Below, in pieces: positions 1-8,571 of a stretch of DNA of 64,000 bases. How positions within the stretch are numbered: the first letter of the stretch is position 1; each line of letters begins with the position of its first letter. The notes below the pieces were generated by a model that had not been told where the DNA came from, searched no databases, and saw only the letters and a program-made list of their open reading frames with translations. The stretch is from assembly GCF_001896205.1 (NCBI RefSeq), contig NZ_MPNU01000001.1:2155503-2219502 (forward strand), in the 5' to 3' direction. The position numbers and the translations under genes are program-made. Origin of the DNA: Edwardsiella piscicida (GTDB lineage Bacteria > Pseudomonadota > Gammaproteobacteria > Enterobacterales > Enterobacteriaceae).

Positions 1-1256
1 AGCCGTCTGGGCGTCATCGCCGATGATTTCACCGGCGCCACGGATATCGCCAGCTTTCTGGTGGAGAACGGCGTCGCCACGGTACAGTTTAACGGCGTAC
101 CGTCGCAGGAGGCGCCGCCGACCTGCCGGGCGCTGGTCATCAGCCTGAAGATCCGCGCCTGCCCGCCCCACCAGGCGATCGCCCAGGCGCTACGGGCGCT
201 GGCGTGGCTGCAGCGCCAGGGGTGTCATCAGTTCTACTATAAATACTGCTCCACCTTCGACAGCACCGCGCAGGGCAATATCGGCCCGGTCACCGACGCG
301 CTGATGCAGGCCCTGCGGCTTCCCCTTACCGTCCTCTCTCCGGCGCTGCCGATCAACGGGCGCACCGTCTACCAGGGCTACCTGTTTGTGATGGATAGGC
401 TACTGGCGGAGTCCAGCATGCGCCACCACCCCCTGAATCCGATGCGTGACAGCTACCTTCCCCGGCTGATGGAGGCCCAGGCCAGCGGACGCTGCGCCGT
501 GATCCCGCTACAGACGCTGGCGCGCGGCGCCGACGCAACGCGACAGGCCCTTGAGGCGCTGCGCCAAGAGGGCTACCGCTATGCGGTGCTGGATGCCACG
601 GAGGAGCGCCATCTGCATATTCAGGGCGAGGCGTTGGCGGATCTGGCGCTGGTCACCGGCGGATCCGGGCTGGCTATCGGGCTGGCGCGCCGCTGGGCTC
701 ACCGCGCAGCCGCGGCACACGACGCCGGCTATCCACGCGCCGGGCGGGCCATCGTGCTCTCCGGCTCCTGCTCCGCCATGACCCAGCGCCAGGTGGCGCA
801 CTACGCCGCCCGCGCCCCCTGGCGACAGATCGAGGTCGACCGCTGCCTGACGCCGGAGGCGCGCCGTCGCTACGCCGATGAGCTGAGCGAGTGGGCGCTG
901 GCGCAGCCCGCCGCCGACCCGGCGCCGCTGCTCAGCGCCACGGTGTCCGTGCAGCAGCTGACGCAGACGCATGCCCAGCACGGCCCACGGGCCAGCCAGG
1001 CGGTAGAGGCGCTGTTCTCCGCGCTGAGCGAACGCCTCGCCGCCGGCGGGATCGTGCGCTTCATCGTCGCGGGGGCGAGACCGCCGGGGCGGTCTCCCAG
1101 GCGCTCGGCGTCAGCGGGTTTTACATCGGCCCCACCATCGCCCCCGGCGTGCCGTGGGTCAACGCGCTGAACCGGCCGCTTTCGCTGGCGCTGAAGTCCG
1201 GCAACTTCGGCGCCGAGGCGTTCTTTACCCATGCCCAGTCGGCGTTTCCCGTATGA
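1..1256 (+). CDS. otnK: 3-oxo-tetronate kinase (four-carbon acid sugar kinase), 5' end missing, frameshifted
   Basis: The product phosphorylates 3-oxo-tetronate in cytoplasmic catabolism of four-carbon acid sugars. The reading frame is open from base 1, and the early motif IADDFTGATD is the family N-terminal signature, so only a few codons are missing upstream. The frame breaks at the G run 1071-1075. With one more G it continues through a glycine-rich GGETAG stretch and a family-like C-terminus (GPTIAPGVPW, GNFGAEAFF) to the TGA at 1254-1256. As written it runs into an unrelated frame and stops at 1170. The stop overlaps the start of otnC (ATGA), which supports the restored frame. The family assignment is strong. 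Whether the frameshift is real is open. Confidence 0.85.
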
Positions 1257-1891
1257 CGCAGCGCGCAGACGCCATGCAAACCCAGCGCACTGAGATGGTG
1301 CAGCTCGCCGCCTCGCTGTTTCAGCGCGGCTACGCCACCGGCGCCGCCGGTAACCTGTCGCTGCGCCTGGCGGACGGCAGCCTGCTCGCGACGCCCACCG
1401 GCGCCTCGCTGGGGCGGCTGTCACCGCCGCGCCTGTCGCACCTGAGCGCCGACGGCGTATGGCGCGGCGGCGACCAGCCCACCAAGGAGCTCCCTTTCCA
1501 TCTGGCCCTGTACCAAAACAGCCCGCGCTGTCAGGCCGTGGTCCACCTGCACAGCCCCTGGTGTACCGCCCTCTCCTGCCTGGAGGGGCTGGATCCGCGC
1601 AGCGCCATCCGCCCCATGACCCCTTACCTGGTCATGCGGGTGGGCGATGTGCCCGTGGTGCCTTACCACCGCCCCGGCGACGCCCGGCTGGCCGATGCGC
1701 TGGCCGCGCTGGCGCCCAACCACCGCGCCTTTCTGTTGGCCAACCACGGCGTCGTGACCTATGGCGACAGCCTGCAGGAGGCCGTCAACAACGCCGAGGA
1801 GCTTGAAGCGACGGCCAGGCTGGTTTTCATTCTGGCCCGTCACCCCGTCCGCTATCTGAGCGCTGAGCACATCGCCCAGCTGAGGAGCTGA
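1253..1891 (+). CDS. otnC: 3-oxo-tetronate 4-phosphate decarboxylase, class II aldolase family
   Basis: The product belongs to the class II aldolase/adducin family and would decarboxylate the OtnK product to dihydroxyacetone phosphate. Visible family features are the early GAAGNLS motif, the zinc-ligand pair in VVHLHSPW, and the later LLANHGVV motif that holds another zinc histidine. The length of 212 residues is usual for the family. The chosen ATG at 1253 overlaps the otnK stop; a second ATG lies at 1274. It sits between otnK and otnI in the same order as E. coli ygbK-ygbL-ygbM, which supports the specific function over a generic aldolase. Confidence 0.85.
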   Translation: MTQRADAMQTQRTEMVQLAASLFQRGYATGAAGNLSLRLADGSLLATPTGASLGRLSPPRLSHLSADGVWRGGDQPTKELPFHLALYQNSPRCQAVVHLHSPWCTALSCLEGLDPRSAIRPMTPYLVMRVGDVPVVPYHRPGDARLADALAALAPNHRAFLLANHGVVTYGDSLQEAVNNAEELEATARLVFILARHPVRYLSAEHIAQLRS

Positions 1892-1893
1892 TC

Positions 1894-2670
1894 ATGCCGC
1901 GTTTTGCCGCCAACCTATCGACGATGTTCTGTGAATACCCCTTTACGGAGCGCTTTGCCGCCGCCGCACAGGCGGGGTTTCACGCCGTGGAGTTCCTGTT
2001 CCCCTACGGGCTGCCGGCGGCCGATCTCCGCCGCCGACTGGATGCTCACCACCTGACCCTGGCGCTGTTCAATACCCCGCCGGGCGACGCCAACGCGGGG
2101 CAGTGGGGGCGGAGCGCGCTGCCGGGCGCCGAGGCCGCCGCCCGCGCCGACATCGATCTGGCGCTGACCTACGCACAGGCGCTGGGGTGTCAGCGGGTCC
2201 ACGTCATGGCGGGCGTCATTCCGCCGGGCGAGCGCCCCGCCGCCTGCCGACGGGCGTTTATTCGCAATCTGCGCTACGCCGCCGACCGCTTTGCCGACCA
2301 CGGCAAACAGATCCTGGTGGAGGCCCTCAGCCCCGGCATCAAACCCGGCTATCTGTTTTCCAGTCAGTACCAGGCGCTGGCGATCGTCGATGAGGTGGAT
2401 CGCCCCAACCTCACCATTCAGCTGGATCTCTTTCACGCCCAGCGGGTCGATGGCAACCTCACCCAGCTGATCCGGGACGCTGCCGGACGCTATGGCCACG
2501 TCCAGATCGCCTCGGTGCCCGACCGCCGCGAGCCGGACGAGGGAGAGATCAGCTACCCGTATATTTTCAACCTGCTGGATCAGGTGGGCTACACGGGCTG
2601 GGTCGGCTGTGAATATACCCCGCGCGCCGAGACGCTCTCTGGGCTGGGCTGGCTGACCGCCCTGCGCTAG
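1894..2670 (+). CDS. otnI: 2-oxo-tetronate isomerase, hydroxypyruvate isomerase family
   Basis: This is a 258-residue TIM-barrel isomerase of the hydroxypyruvate isomerase/xylose isomerase-like superfamily. It opens with the family pattern FAANLSTMF and carries metal-site stretches such as ILVEALSP and QLDLFHAQ, and ends with a GCEYTPR motif that supplies an acidic ligand. In the pathway it interconverts 2-oxo- and 3-oxo-tetronate ahead of OtnK. A gaggag Shine-Dalgarno lies just before the ATG, and the gene is 2 bases after the otnC stop, so it belongs to the same operon. Functional naming rests on family and synteny. Confidence 0.82.
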   Translation: MPRFAANLSTMFCEYPFTERFAAAAQAGFHAVEFLFPYGLPAADLRRRLDAHHLTLALFNTPPGDANAGQWGRSALPGAEAAARADIDLALTYAQALGCQRVHVMAGVIPPGERPAACRRAFIRNLRYAADRFADHGKQILVEALSPGIKPGYLFSSQYQALAIVDEVDRPNLTIQLDLFHAQRVDGNLTQLIRDAAGRYGHVQIASVPDRREPDEGEISYPYIFNLLDQVGYTGWVGCEYTPRAETLSGLGWLTALR

Positions 2671-2744
2671 CCGCGCCCCGCGGGGCATCGGACCCCGCTC
2701 AACGCCCGCCGCACGGCGGTGCATCACCACAGGAGGCCGACAGC

Positions 2745-4115
2745 ATGTCAACCATCGCGCTACTCTCCATCGCCCTGCTCGGGGTGATCTTGTTACTGTG
2801 GCTGGTCATCCGTCTACGGGTACAGCCCTTTGTCGCCCTGCTGCTGGTCAGCTTTCTCGTCGCGCTGGCCAGCGGTATCCCGCCCGGCGAGGTCACCAAG
2901 GTGATGATCGCCGGCATGGGGGGCGTCCTCGGCTCGGTCACCATGATCATCGGCCTCGGCGCCATGCTGGGCAAAATGGTCGAGCGCTCCGGCGGCGCAG
3001 AGTCGCTGGCCAACGGCTTCAGCCGCCGTCTGGGGCCGAACCGCACCGTCGCCGCCCTGACGCTGGCGACCTTTTTCCTCGGGATCCCGGTGTTCTTTGA
3101 CGTCGGCTTTATCATCCTGGCCCCCATCATCTACGGCTTTGCCAAGGTCGCCCGGACATCGCCGCTCACCTTCGGCCTGCCGGTGGCCGCGGTGATGCTG
3201 ACGGTGCACGTGGCGCTGCCGCCCCACCCCGGGCCGGTCGCCGCCGCCGGGCTGCTGGCGGCAGACGTCGGCTGGCTGACCCTTATCGGTCTGGCGGTGT
3301 CCATTCCGCTGGGCGTCATCGGCTATTACGCGGCCAAGTGGCTCAGCCGACGCCGCTACGCGCTCTCCATCGAGGTGCTGGAACAGATGCAGCTCACCCC
3401 CGCCGACGCGGGCAACGCCCCGCCGCAGTCCGATCGTATCAATCCGCCGAGCGCCGCGCTGATCGTCGGGCTCATCGTGGTTCCCATCGGGCTTATCATG
3501 ATCGGCACCGTCTCGGCGACGCTGATGCCGGCCGATCACCCCCTGCTCGGCACGCTGCAGCTGCTGGGCGCCCCGGCCACGGCGCTGATGATAGCCCTGC
3601 TGCTGGCCTTTTGGCTGCTGGCGCTGCGCCGCGGCTGGAGTCTGCCGCATACCGGCGACGTCATGGGCAGCGCGCTGCCGACGGCGGCGGTCGTGATCCT
3701 GGTGACCGGCGCCGGCGGCGTCTTTGGACGGGTGCTCGTGGCGTCCGGGGTCGGCGCCGCGCTGGCCGCTACGCTACAGGCCATGGCGCTGCCGCTGCTG
3801 CCCGCCGCCTTCATCATTTCACTGGCGCTGCGCGCCTCGCAGGGGTCGGCGACCGTCGCCATCCTGACCACCGCCGGCCTGCTGGCAGAGGCCGCCGCCG
3901 GACTCGATCCGCTACCGCGCGTTCTGGTCACCCTGGCCGCCTGCTTCGGCGGACTGGGCGCATCGCACATCAACGACTCGGGGTTCTGGATCGTCACCCG
4001 CTATCTTGGGCTGTCGGTGGCCGACGGTCTGAAAAGCTGGACGCTGCTGACCACCCTGCTCGGGTTCAGCGGGTTTATCATCGTCTACGGGATCGGGCTG
4101 GCTATCGGCATGTGA
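2745..4115 (+). CDS. GntP-family organic acid permease (YgbN-like)
   Basis: This is a 456-residue inner-membrane transporter with about a dozen hydrophobic segments. The stretches GLGAMLGKMVERSGGA, FFLGIPVFFDVGF and LPPHPGPVAAA are hallmarks of the GntP gluconate/sugar-acid permease family. It follows otnI after 74 bases with a strong aggagg ribosome site before ATG 2745. In context it most likely imports the four-carbon acid sugar used by the upstream enzymes. Substrate is inferred from position, since the family also carries gluconate, idonate and glycerate. Confidence 0.85.
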   Translation: MSTIALLSIALLGVILLLWLVIRLRVQPFVALLLVSFLVALASGIPPGEVTKVMIAGMGGVLGSVTMIIGLGAMLGKMVERSGGAESLANGFSRRLGPNRTVAALTLATFFLGIPVFFDVGFIILAPIIYGFAKVARTSPLTFGLPVAAVMLTVHVALPPHPGPVAAAGLLAADVGWLTLIGLAVSIPLGVIGYYAAKWLSRRRYALSIEVLEQMQLTPADAGNAPPQSDRINPPSAALIVGLIVVPIGLIMIGTVSATLMPADHPLLGTLQLLGAPATALMIALLLAFWLLALRRGWSLPHTGDVMGSALPTAAVVILVTGAGGVFGRVLVASGVGAALAATLQAMALPLLPAAFIISLALRASQGSATVAILTTAGLLAEAAAGLDPLPRVLVTLAACFGGLGASHINDSGFWIVTRYLGLSVADGLKSWTLLTTLLGFSGFIIVYGIGLAIGM

Positions 4116-4157
4116 TGCGCCGCCGCGGGCGGCAGCCCGACGGGCTAGCGGGAGCGC

Positions 4158-4190
4158 GGCGCCGTATGCTCATGCGCGGCATACGGCGCC
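4158..4190. terminator. 12-bp perfect hairpin between convergent genes
   Basis: A perfect 12-bp inverted repeat (GGCGCCGTATGC and its complement) with a 9-base loop lies between the permease and the convergent DUF305 gene. Neither side has a clear T run, so it may be a bidirectional or weak terminator rather than a classical one. Confidence 0.5.
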
Positions 4191-4208
4191 CCGAGGGGGA
4201 GGGAGAAA

Positions 4209-4568
4209 TTACCTGCGCGCGCTGGCGTCCGGATGGGCGGCCAGCCACGCCTTCATCTCGTTGATCTCTTTCTCCTGAGAGGCAATGATGCTTTTCGCCA
4301 GCTGACGCATCTGCGGATCTTTACCGTACTTCAGCTCGACCTTGGCCATCTCAACGGCGCCGATATGGTGCGGCAGCATCCCGGCGGCGAAGGCCACATC
4401 GGGATCGTTGCTCATCATGCCCTTCATCATATCCTCATGCATGGTGCCCATGGCGCCGTGCAGCTCATGGTGCATCGCCGCCGCCTGCTCTGCGGGCAGA
4501 TCGGCCGCCAGCGCGGGCGCCGCGGCAGCGGCCAGTAATAACGCGCTCGCTAACGCTATCGTTTTCAT
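4209..4568 (-). CDS. periplasmic DUF305 protein, probably copper-related
   Basis: This 119-residue protein starts with a clear signal peptide ending near ALAAD. The mature part holds the DUF305 features: Met/His-rich stretches around MHHELHGAMGTMHEDMMKGMM, the motif MLPHHIGAVEMAK, and a helical C-terminal part. DUF305 proteins such as CopM bind copper or silver through Met and His in the periplasm. The start is ATG 4568 with a ggag ribosome site. Its promoter has a CueR-type dyad and spacing, which independently points to copper. The copper role is inference from family plus promoter. Confidence 0.85.
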   Translation of the reverse strand: MKTIALASALLLAAAAAPALAADLPAEQAAAMHHELHGAMGTMHEDMMKGMMSNDPDVAFAAGMLPHHIGAVEMAKVELKYGKDPQMRQLAKSIIASQEKEINEMKAWLAAHPDASARR

Positions 4569-4601
4569 ACAACGCTCCTGTTCGGTGGGATACTGCAGAT
4601 A

Positions 4602-4632
4602 ATCCTAATCCCTCCCCTAAGGGGAAGGTCAA
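4602..4632 (-). promoter_or_regulatory. MerR-family (CueR-like) promoter of the DUF305 gene
   Basis: Read on the minus strand, a -35 TTGACC (4627-4632) and a -10 TAGGAT (4602-4607) are separated by exactly 19 bases. The spacer contains a near-perfect dyad, CTTCCCC-TA-AGGGGAGG. An over-long 19-bp spacer with a CCTTCCCC dyad is the known layout of the CueR-activated copA promoter. The -35 and most of the dyad lie inside the prophage attachment core. Confidence 0.75.
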
Positions 4633-4633
4633 G
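4614..4633. repeat. attL core, 20-bp direct repeat
   Basis: The sequence cccctaaggggaaggtcaag is repeated exactly at 35817-35836 and the flanks differ on both sides. It is the operator dyad plus -35 of the DUF305 promoter. Confidence 0.85.
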
Positions 4634-4713
4634 CGTTTAATTTACTGATGTAAAAGGACTTTAAAAATCAGTGTCCACATAGCGACCACACTTTGGTAAA
4701 AGCGCCCGCTTAC

Positions 4714-4747
4714 AAAAAGGCCCCGCATAATTTGCGGGGCCTTTTTT
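4714..4747 (-). terminator. Rho-independent terminator at prophage left end
   Basis: A 9-bp GC-rich stem (GGCCCCGCA at 4719-4727 and its complement at 4733-4741) has a 5-base loop. Runs of A on the left and T on the right make it able to work in both directions. It ends the ogr transcript and insulates the host DUF305 promoter from late phage transcription. Confidence 0.8.
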
Positions 4748-4997
4748 ATATAGCCAGATTCAACTGCTCTTTACCGCGATGTGAAGCCGGGAAAGCATCA
4801 TGAGGGATGAAGCTATCCGGCAGAGGGTTTTCTTTCTGTCGCCTGGTCAGGCGCTCCACGCTTTCCAGGGTGGAGAATCCAACACCACATTCTAGGCTGT
4901 TGCACTGATAAAACTTGCGCCTGACGGTGTTGGTGTCATTCATCGGTGAACTGGTTCTGATGCGGGCTGATGCACCGCAAATCGGACATCTGAACAT
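4746..4997 (-). CDS. ogr: Ogr late-gene transcription activator
   Basis: This 83-residue zinc-finger protein has the Ogr/Delta pattern: CPIC near the N-terminus and C-x4-C in YQCNSLECGVGF near residue 30, followed by TLESVERL. P2 Ogr binds upstream of late promoters and recruits RNA polymerase to switch on head, tail and lysis genes. It lies directly left of D, as in P2. Candidate binding sites are at 6233-6252 and 22574-22593. The C-terminal tail after residue 50 is not conserved with P2. Confidence 0.93.
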   Translation of the reverse strand: MFRCPICGASARIRTSSPMNDTNTVRRKFYQCNSLECGVGFSTLESVERLTRRQKENPLPDSFIPHDAFPASHRGKEQLNLAI

Positions 4998-5042
4998 AAT
5001 GGCTCCCCCACGGGAGTTGAACTCCTGGCCATTGTATTCTGC

Positions 5043-6173
5043 TTATTCCATTTCGGCTATCCATTCGGGAATTTTGGCTTCCAGCTCCAACTGCGTGGTA
5101 AATCCGCCGCTGTCGTCAATCACATGCTCCGCTTTTGCAATGATCCAGTCCTGGTTGTCGATTTCCGTTTTAAACCCCGATACCGTACCGTGCATTTCCG
5201 GGTAGAGGTCAGCTCGGCCACGCGCCAGAGTGATAGAGAATTCCGCAGCACCCCGCTGTAGCTGTTGCCACTTGGCTGCCGCCGCTCGCTTTGCTGCCTC
5301 TTCGTTCTGGTAGGTTTTCCGCAGGATATACACGTTGCCTTCGGCCCCTTCCATGTAGTCACCTTCGCGGCGACAGCTCTTTTCTTTTTGGGGCTTTGAT
5401 GGCTTGCGGCGTTTGACGCTTACTTTTTTCTTTTTGCCAAAGTTCAGGTCCAGCCAGTAAGCCTGTACCCCGGTATAGGCCTGTCTGTCTGCAATGCGGA
5501 AACGGTGCCGGTCTCCGTGGCTTCTTGTCAGTGCAAAAGAGGGTAACGGTTTACCGTTAGCCGTGATACCACCTCCCGGCTGGATAAACAGCAGGTAGCC
5601 ATTTTTTACGGTGGTAATAGCGCCCAGCATGTCGGCCATCCTCGTTAAAAAAGACAGGTCGCTTTCTTCAGTCTGGTCAGCGTGGTCAATTTCGATATTC
5701 ATCAGCATTTCACTGATCTGCGCCTTCAGTTTGTAGCGATGGGCGATCGCGGAGACTACGCGTTCAACCGTCACGTCATGCCAGGATACTTCCCGCTTAA
5801 CGTTGAACTCCTCCCGAAAATCGGCACTGCTGGCGGTGATCAGCAGCGTATCAGGCGGGCCCTCATGGGATATTTCATCCACTGTATAAAGCCCCTTGTA
5901 AATCAGTGGATCGCCTTTCCATCCTATCGACAGTGCCAACTGTGTACCGCGCGGCGGCAGCTGTACCAGCCCATCCGCATCATCCACGCTAAGGGTGATT
6001 TGGTCCGCCTCAAATCCCCGGTTGTCGGTTATTGATACCGACATGATTCGGTCATTCAGGTCAGACAGTGCATTACCTCCGGCGGTGATGCTGTAATCAG
6101 GACACTTTATCGCATCGTCCAGGTTGTCCAGCCAGCTATTGATTTTCAGGTTGAGTGGGTTAGTCGGTGTCAT
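5043..6173 (-). CDS. D: tail protein / late control protein D
   Basis: The product is the P2 D baseplate-hub protein (376 residues), a T4 gp27-like component also called late control protein. The stretches ITDNRGFEADQ, IGWKGDPLIYKGLYTVDE, SWHDVTVERVV and RGRADLYPEMHGTVSGFK match phage 186/P2 D. A longer frame reaches 6281, but ATG 6173 is chosen because a ggagg ribosome site precedes it and homology begins just after it. The extra 36 codons probably lie in the promoter region. It is divergent from FI, whereas in P2 it follows U in the same operon. Confidence 0.93.
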   Translation of the reverse strand: MTPTNPLNLKINSWLDNLDDAIKCPDYSITAGGNALSDLNDRIMSVSITDNRGFEADQITLSVDDADGLVQLPPRGTQLALSIGWKGDPLIYKGLYTVDEISHEGPPDTLLITASSADFREEFNVKREVSWHDVTVERVVSAIAHRYKLKAQISEMLMNIEIDHADQTEESDLSFLTRMADMLGAITTVKNGYLLFIQPGGGITANGKPLPSFALTRSHGDRHRFRIADRQAYTGVQAYWLDLNFGKKKKVSVKRRKPSKPQKEKSCRREGDYMEGAEGNVYILRKTYQNEEAAKRAAAAKWQQLQRGAAEFSITLARGRADLYPEMHGTVSGFKTEIDNQDWIIAKAEHVIDDSGGFTTQLELEAKIPEWIAEME

Positions 6174-6232
6174 AGCGCCTCCGTTGCTCCGCATGATTTC
6201 ACGCGCGCGCGGGAAGCGATAACCCCTTTTTA

Positions 6233-6252
6233 TTGTGGCCTGAAGGTCAGAA
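6233..6252. promoter_or_regulatory. candidate Ogr site between divergent D and FI
   Basis: The pattern TTGT-N11-CAGAA lies midway between the starts of D (6173) and FI (6326). The same pattern with the same spacing recurs between the divergent O and P genes at 22574-22593. P2 Ogr sites are described as TGT-N12-ACA-like dyads centred about 55 bp upstream of transcription starts, and the position fits promoters in both directions. Confidence 0.5.
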
Positions 6253-6325
6253 TCCTTAATACGTGAAGTGGCGGCAGGCATAGGTAATTATCACTGCGAA
6301 CTCAAACAACATAATGGTGGAAAAC

Positions 6326-7513
6326 ATGACTGAAGAGCGTTTCCACGGTGCGCGCGTCAGAGAACATACCGACCTGGTGACAGCCATTGATGACATTGAC
6401 TCCAGTGTGATCGGGATTGTCGCCGTGGCGGATGATGCTGACGCCGACACCTTCCCCCTGAATAAACCCGTTCTTCTTCACCGGGTCAACGACGCGCTTG
6501 GCCTGACGGGGAAGACCGGGACGCTGTACAAGAGCCTGAAGGCTGCAGCCGACCAGGTCAGCACAAAAGTCATCGTCGTGCGTGTTGCAGGGGCGGAGGC
6601 TGGCGAGGGCAAAAAAACGCAGTCGCAGCTGGTAATTGGTGGTACGGAGCCTGATGGCACCTATACCGGGATGTATGCCCTGCTGGTTGCCGAACAGGAT
6701 GAACGTATCGGATATCGTCCGCGTATTCTGGCGGCTCCCGATCTCGACACGGAAGAGGTGACCTCCTCACTGTGCGTCATTGCTGAGAAGCTGCGCGCCT
6801 TTGTTTATGCCGGGTGCAACGGATGCGAAACGATGGCGGATGCCATCGCCTACCGTGCCACCTTCGCATATCGCGAGCTGATGCTTATCTGGCCTGACTT
6901 TATCGCCTATAACCCGCTGTCCGGCAAAAATGAAGTCTTCCCGGCCTCGGCATATGCCTGCGGTCTACGCGCACAAATCGATCACGCCCAGGGCTGGCAC
7001 AAGTCACTGTCAAACGTCCCGGTCAAAAACGTGCTGGGGATTTCAAAACAGGTGTTCTGGTCTCTTCAGGCTGAAGATAGCGACGCCAACGCACTGAACA
7101 ACAAAGAAATCACCACGCTGATTAAGCGTAATGGTTTTCGTTTTTGGGGCAACCGCACGCCGGATACCAAAGACTATATCTTTGAGGTCTACACCCGAAC
7201 CGCCCAGGTGCTGGCCGACAGCATTGCAGAGGCGCAGTTTGAAGATGTTGACGAACCGCTGACACCGGCGAACGTGAAAGATGTTATCAGCGGTATCCGC
7301 GCGAAGCTGGATAAGTTGGTGACGTCCGGGCGTCTTATCGGTGCGGAATGTTGGTATGACGTAGTGGACAATAGCACCACTGACCTTCGTCAGGGCCGGG
7401 TGCGCATCCGTTATAAATACACGCCGGTGCCGCCGCTGGAAGATCTGACGCTGCACCAGACCTTCACAGACGAATTCTTCGGGCCTGCATTTGCTTCTTT
7501 GGGAGGTGCATAA
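6326..7513 (+). CDS. FI: contractile tail sheath protein FI
   Basis: This 395-residue protein is the P2 FI sheath, which contracts around the tail tube to drive DNA injection. Clear family motifs are TFPLNKPVL, YRPRILAAPDLDT, EKLRAFVYAGC, GFRFWGNRTPD, YTRTAQVLADSIAEAQ and YTPVPPLEDLTL near the C-terminus. An upstream ATG at 6314 has no ribosome site; 6326 is preceded by ggtgg and matches the family start. It opens the inverted FI-U block and is followed immediately by FII. Confidence 0.95.
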   Translation: MTEERFHGARVREHTDLVTAIDDIDSSVIGIVAVADDADADTFPLNKPVLLHRVNDALGLTGKTGTLYKSLKAAADQVSTKVIVVRVAGAEAGEGKKTQSQLVIGGTEPDGTYTGMYALLVAEQDERIGYRPRILAAPDLDTEEVTSSLCVIAEKLRAFVYAGCNGCETMADAIAYRATFAYRELMLIWPDFIAYNPLSGKNEVFPASAYACGLRAQIDHAQGWHKSLSNVPVKNVLGISKQVFWSLQAEDSDANALNNKEITTLIKRNGFRFWGNRTPDTKDYIFEVYTRTAQVLADSIAEAQFEDVDEPLTPANVKDVISGIRAKLDKLVTSGRLIGAECWYDVVDNSTTDLRQGRVRIRYKYTPVPPLEDLTLHQTFTDEFFGPAFASLGGA

Positions 7514-8026
7514 ATGTCTGTTCCTCACAAACTCCGCCTGTTCACCTGCTTTGTGAACGGCGATAACCAGATCGGGAAAGTCACTTCATTTACCCGCCCG
7601 AAGCTCAGCCGCAAGCTGGAAGACTACCAAGGGGGCGGCATGATTGGATCCGTTGGTGTGGATCTCGGGCTGGATGCTGGGGCGCTGGATTCCTCCATTG
7701 AATTCGGCGGCGTGATTAAGGCGCTTTTTCTTGAATATAGTGCAGATATCGACGGCACCCGCCTGCGCTTCGCTGGTGAATACTACACCGATGGTGACAG
7801 CCAGCTTGTTGAAGTAGAGCTGCGCGGACGCTTTACCGAGCTTGACGGCGGCGACAGCAAACAAGGGGAAAACACCGTCGAGAAATACACGTTCAAATCG
7901 ACGTATTACAAATTCTCCATCGACGATAAGCCGATTATTGAGATTGACCTGCTGAACTTTATTTACAAGAAAGACGGCAAGAATATCTACCCTGACCGTA
8001 TCACGTCTGCCCTGGGAATGGGCTGA
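7514..8026 (+). CDS. FII: major tail tube protein FII
   Basis: This 170-residue protein matches P2 FII, the tail tube subunit inside the sheath. It starts MSVPHKLRLFTCFVNGDNQIG and contains KLSRKLEDYQGGGMIG and the C-terminal DLLNFIYKKDGKNIYPD, all typical of the family. A gggaggtg ribosome site lies just upstream of ATG 7514, 1 base after the FI stop region, so expression is coupled. Confidence 0.95.
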   Translation: MSVPHKLRLFTCFVNGDNQIGKVTSFTRPKLSRKLEDYQGGGMIGSVGVDLGLDAGALDSSIEFGGVIKALFLEYSADIDGTRLRFAGEYYTDGDSQLVEVELRGRFTELDGGDSKQGENTVEKYTFKSTYYKFSIDDKPIIEIDLLNFIYKKDGKNIYPDRITSALGMG

Positions 8027-8075
8027 TCATTAACCATGATGGCGGCACATCGGTGTGCCGCCCGGAGACTCAACG

Positions 8076-8410
8076 ATGAAAAAAATGATACTGCAGCAGT
8101 AGCGGCTAGCAGTGGTGTGACACTGGCCCAGCCGATTGTGCGCGGCGAAGAGAAGATCACCTATGTGGAGATTGGCGAGGCAATTAAGCAGTCTGGCTCG
8201 CTACGCGGCCTGTCGCTCTCGGACGTGCTCAACATGAAGACGGATACACTGGTGACACTGTTCGCGCGCGTAACCTCACCACGTCTTAAAGAAAGTGAAA
8301 TTAAAACGCTGGCCACCGCTGATTTTATCGCGCTATCTCAGGCGATCGTGCCTTTTTTGGTGCCTACGAGCTCTGGAGCACAGAACGAGCCGGAGACGGA
8401 AGCACTGTAA
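8076..8410 (+). CDS. E: tail protein E, start disrupted by a short A run
   Basis: P2 E is made early in tail assembly and is thought to act with its frameshift product E' as the tape-measure chaperone. The ATG at 8076 has a ggag ribosome site, but the A run after it (8079-8085) has 7 bases and the frame stops within nine codons. With 8 A it reads MKKNDTAAVAASSG and enters the long open frame that ends at 8410. That frame contains GLSLSDVLNM and RVTSPRLKESEI, which resemble P2 E. The open frame extends upstream to 8036, but without a convincing ribosome site. Confidence 0.8.
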
Positions 8411-8571
8411 CGGTGGTGAAATTTGATCAGATTGAAGAGCTGGTCGCCGATATTGCCGTTGTTTTTAACTGGTCGCGCACCGATATCTACATGATGGATC
8501 CGGGTGAGGTTATCACCTGGCGCGAACGGGCCGCGCGACGTAGCGGAGCCCGTGAAGATGAAGACACTTGA
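8353..8571 (+). CDS. E': E' extension reached by -1 ribosomal frameshift
   Basis: The heptamer T-TTT-TTG at 8353-8359 is in the right phase at the end of E for a -1 slip. The -1 frame then stays open to a TGA at 8569-8571 and encodes DQIEELVADIAVVFNW, MMDPGEVITWRERA and so on, which resembles P2 E'. The same heptamer drives E+E' in P2, analogous to G/GT of lambda. The E' end overlaps the start of T by 14 bases. Confidence 0.85.
   Translation, partial: FFGAYELWSTERAGDGSTVTVVKFDQIEELVADIAVVFNWSRTDIYMMDPGEVITWRERAARRSGAREDEDT

Noticed and set aside
6174-6281. N-terminal extension of D by 36 codons
   Set aside because: No ribosome site at 6281, homology starts at 6173 where ggagg is present, and the region carries the candidate Ogr site. 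I also considered that it could be the displaced end of U, but the U end is found after its own frameshift.
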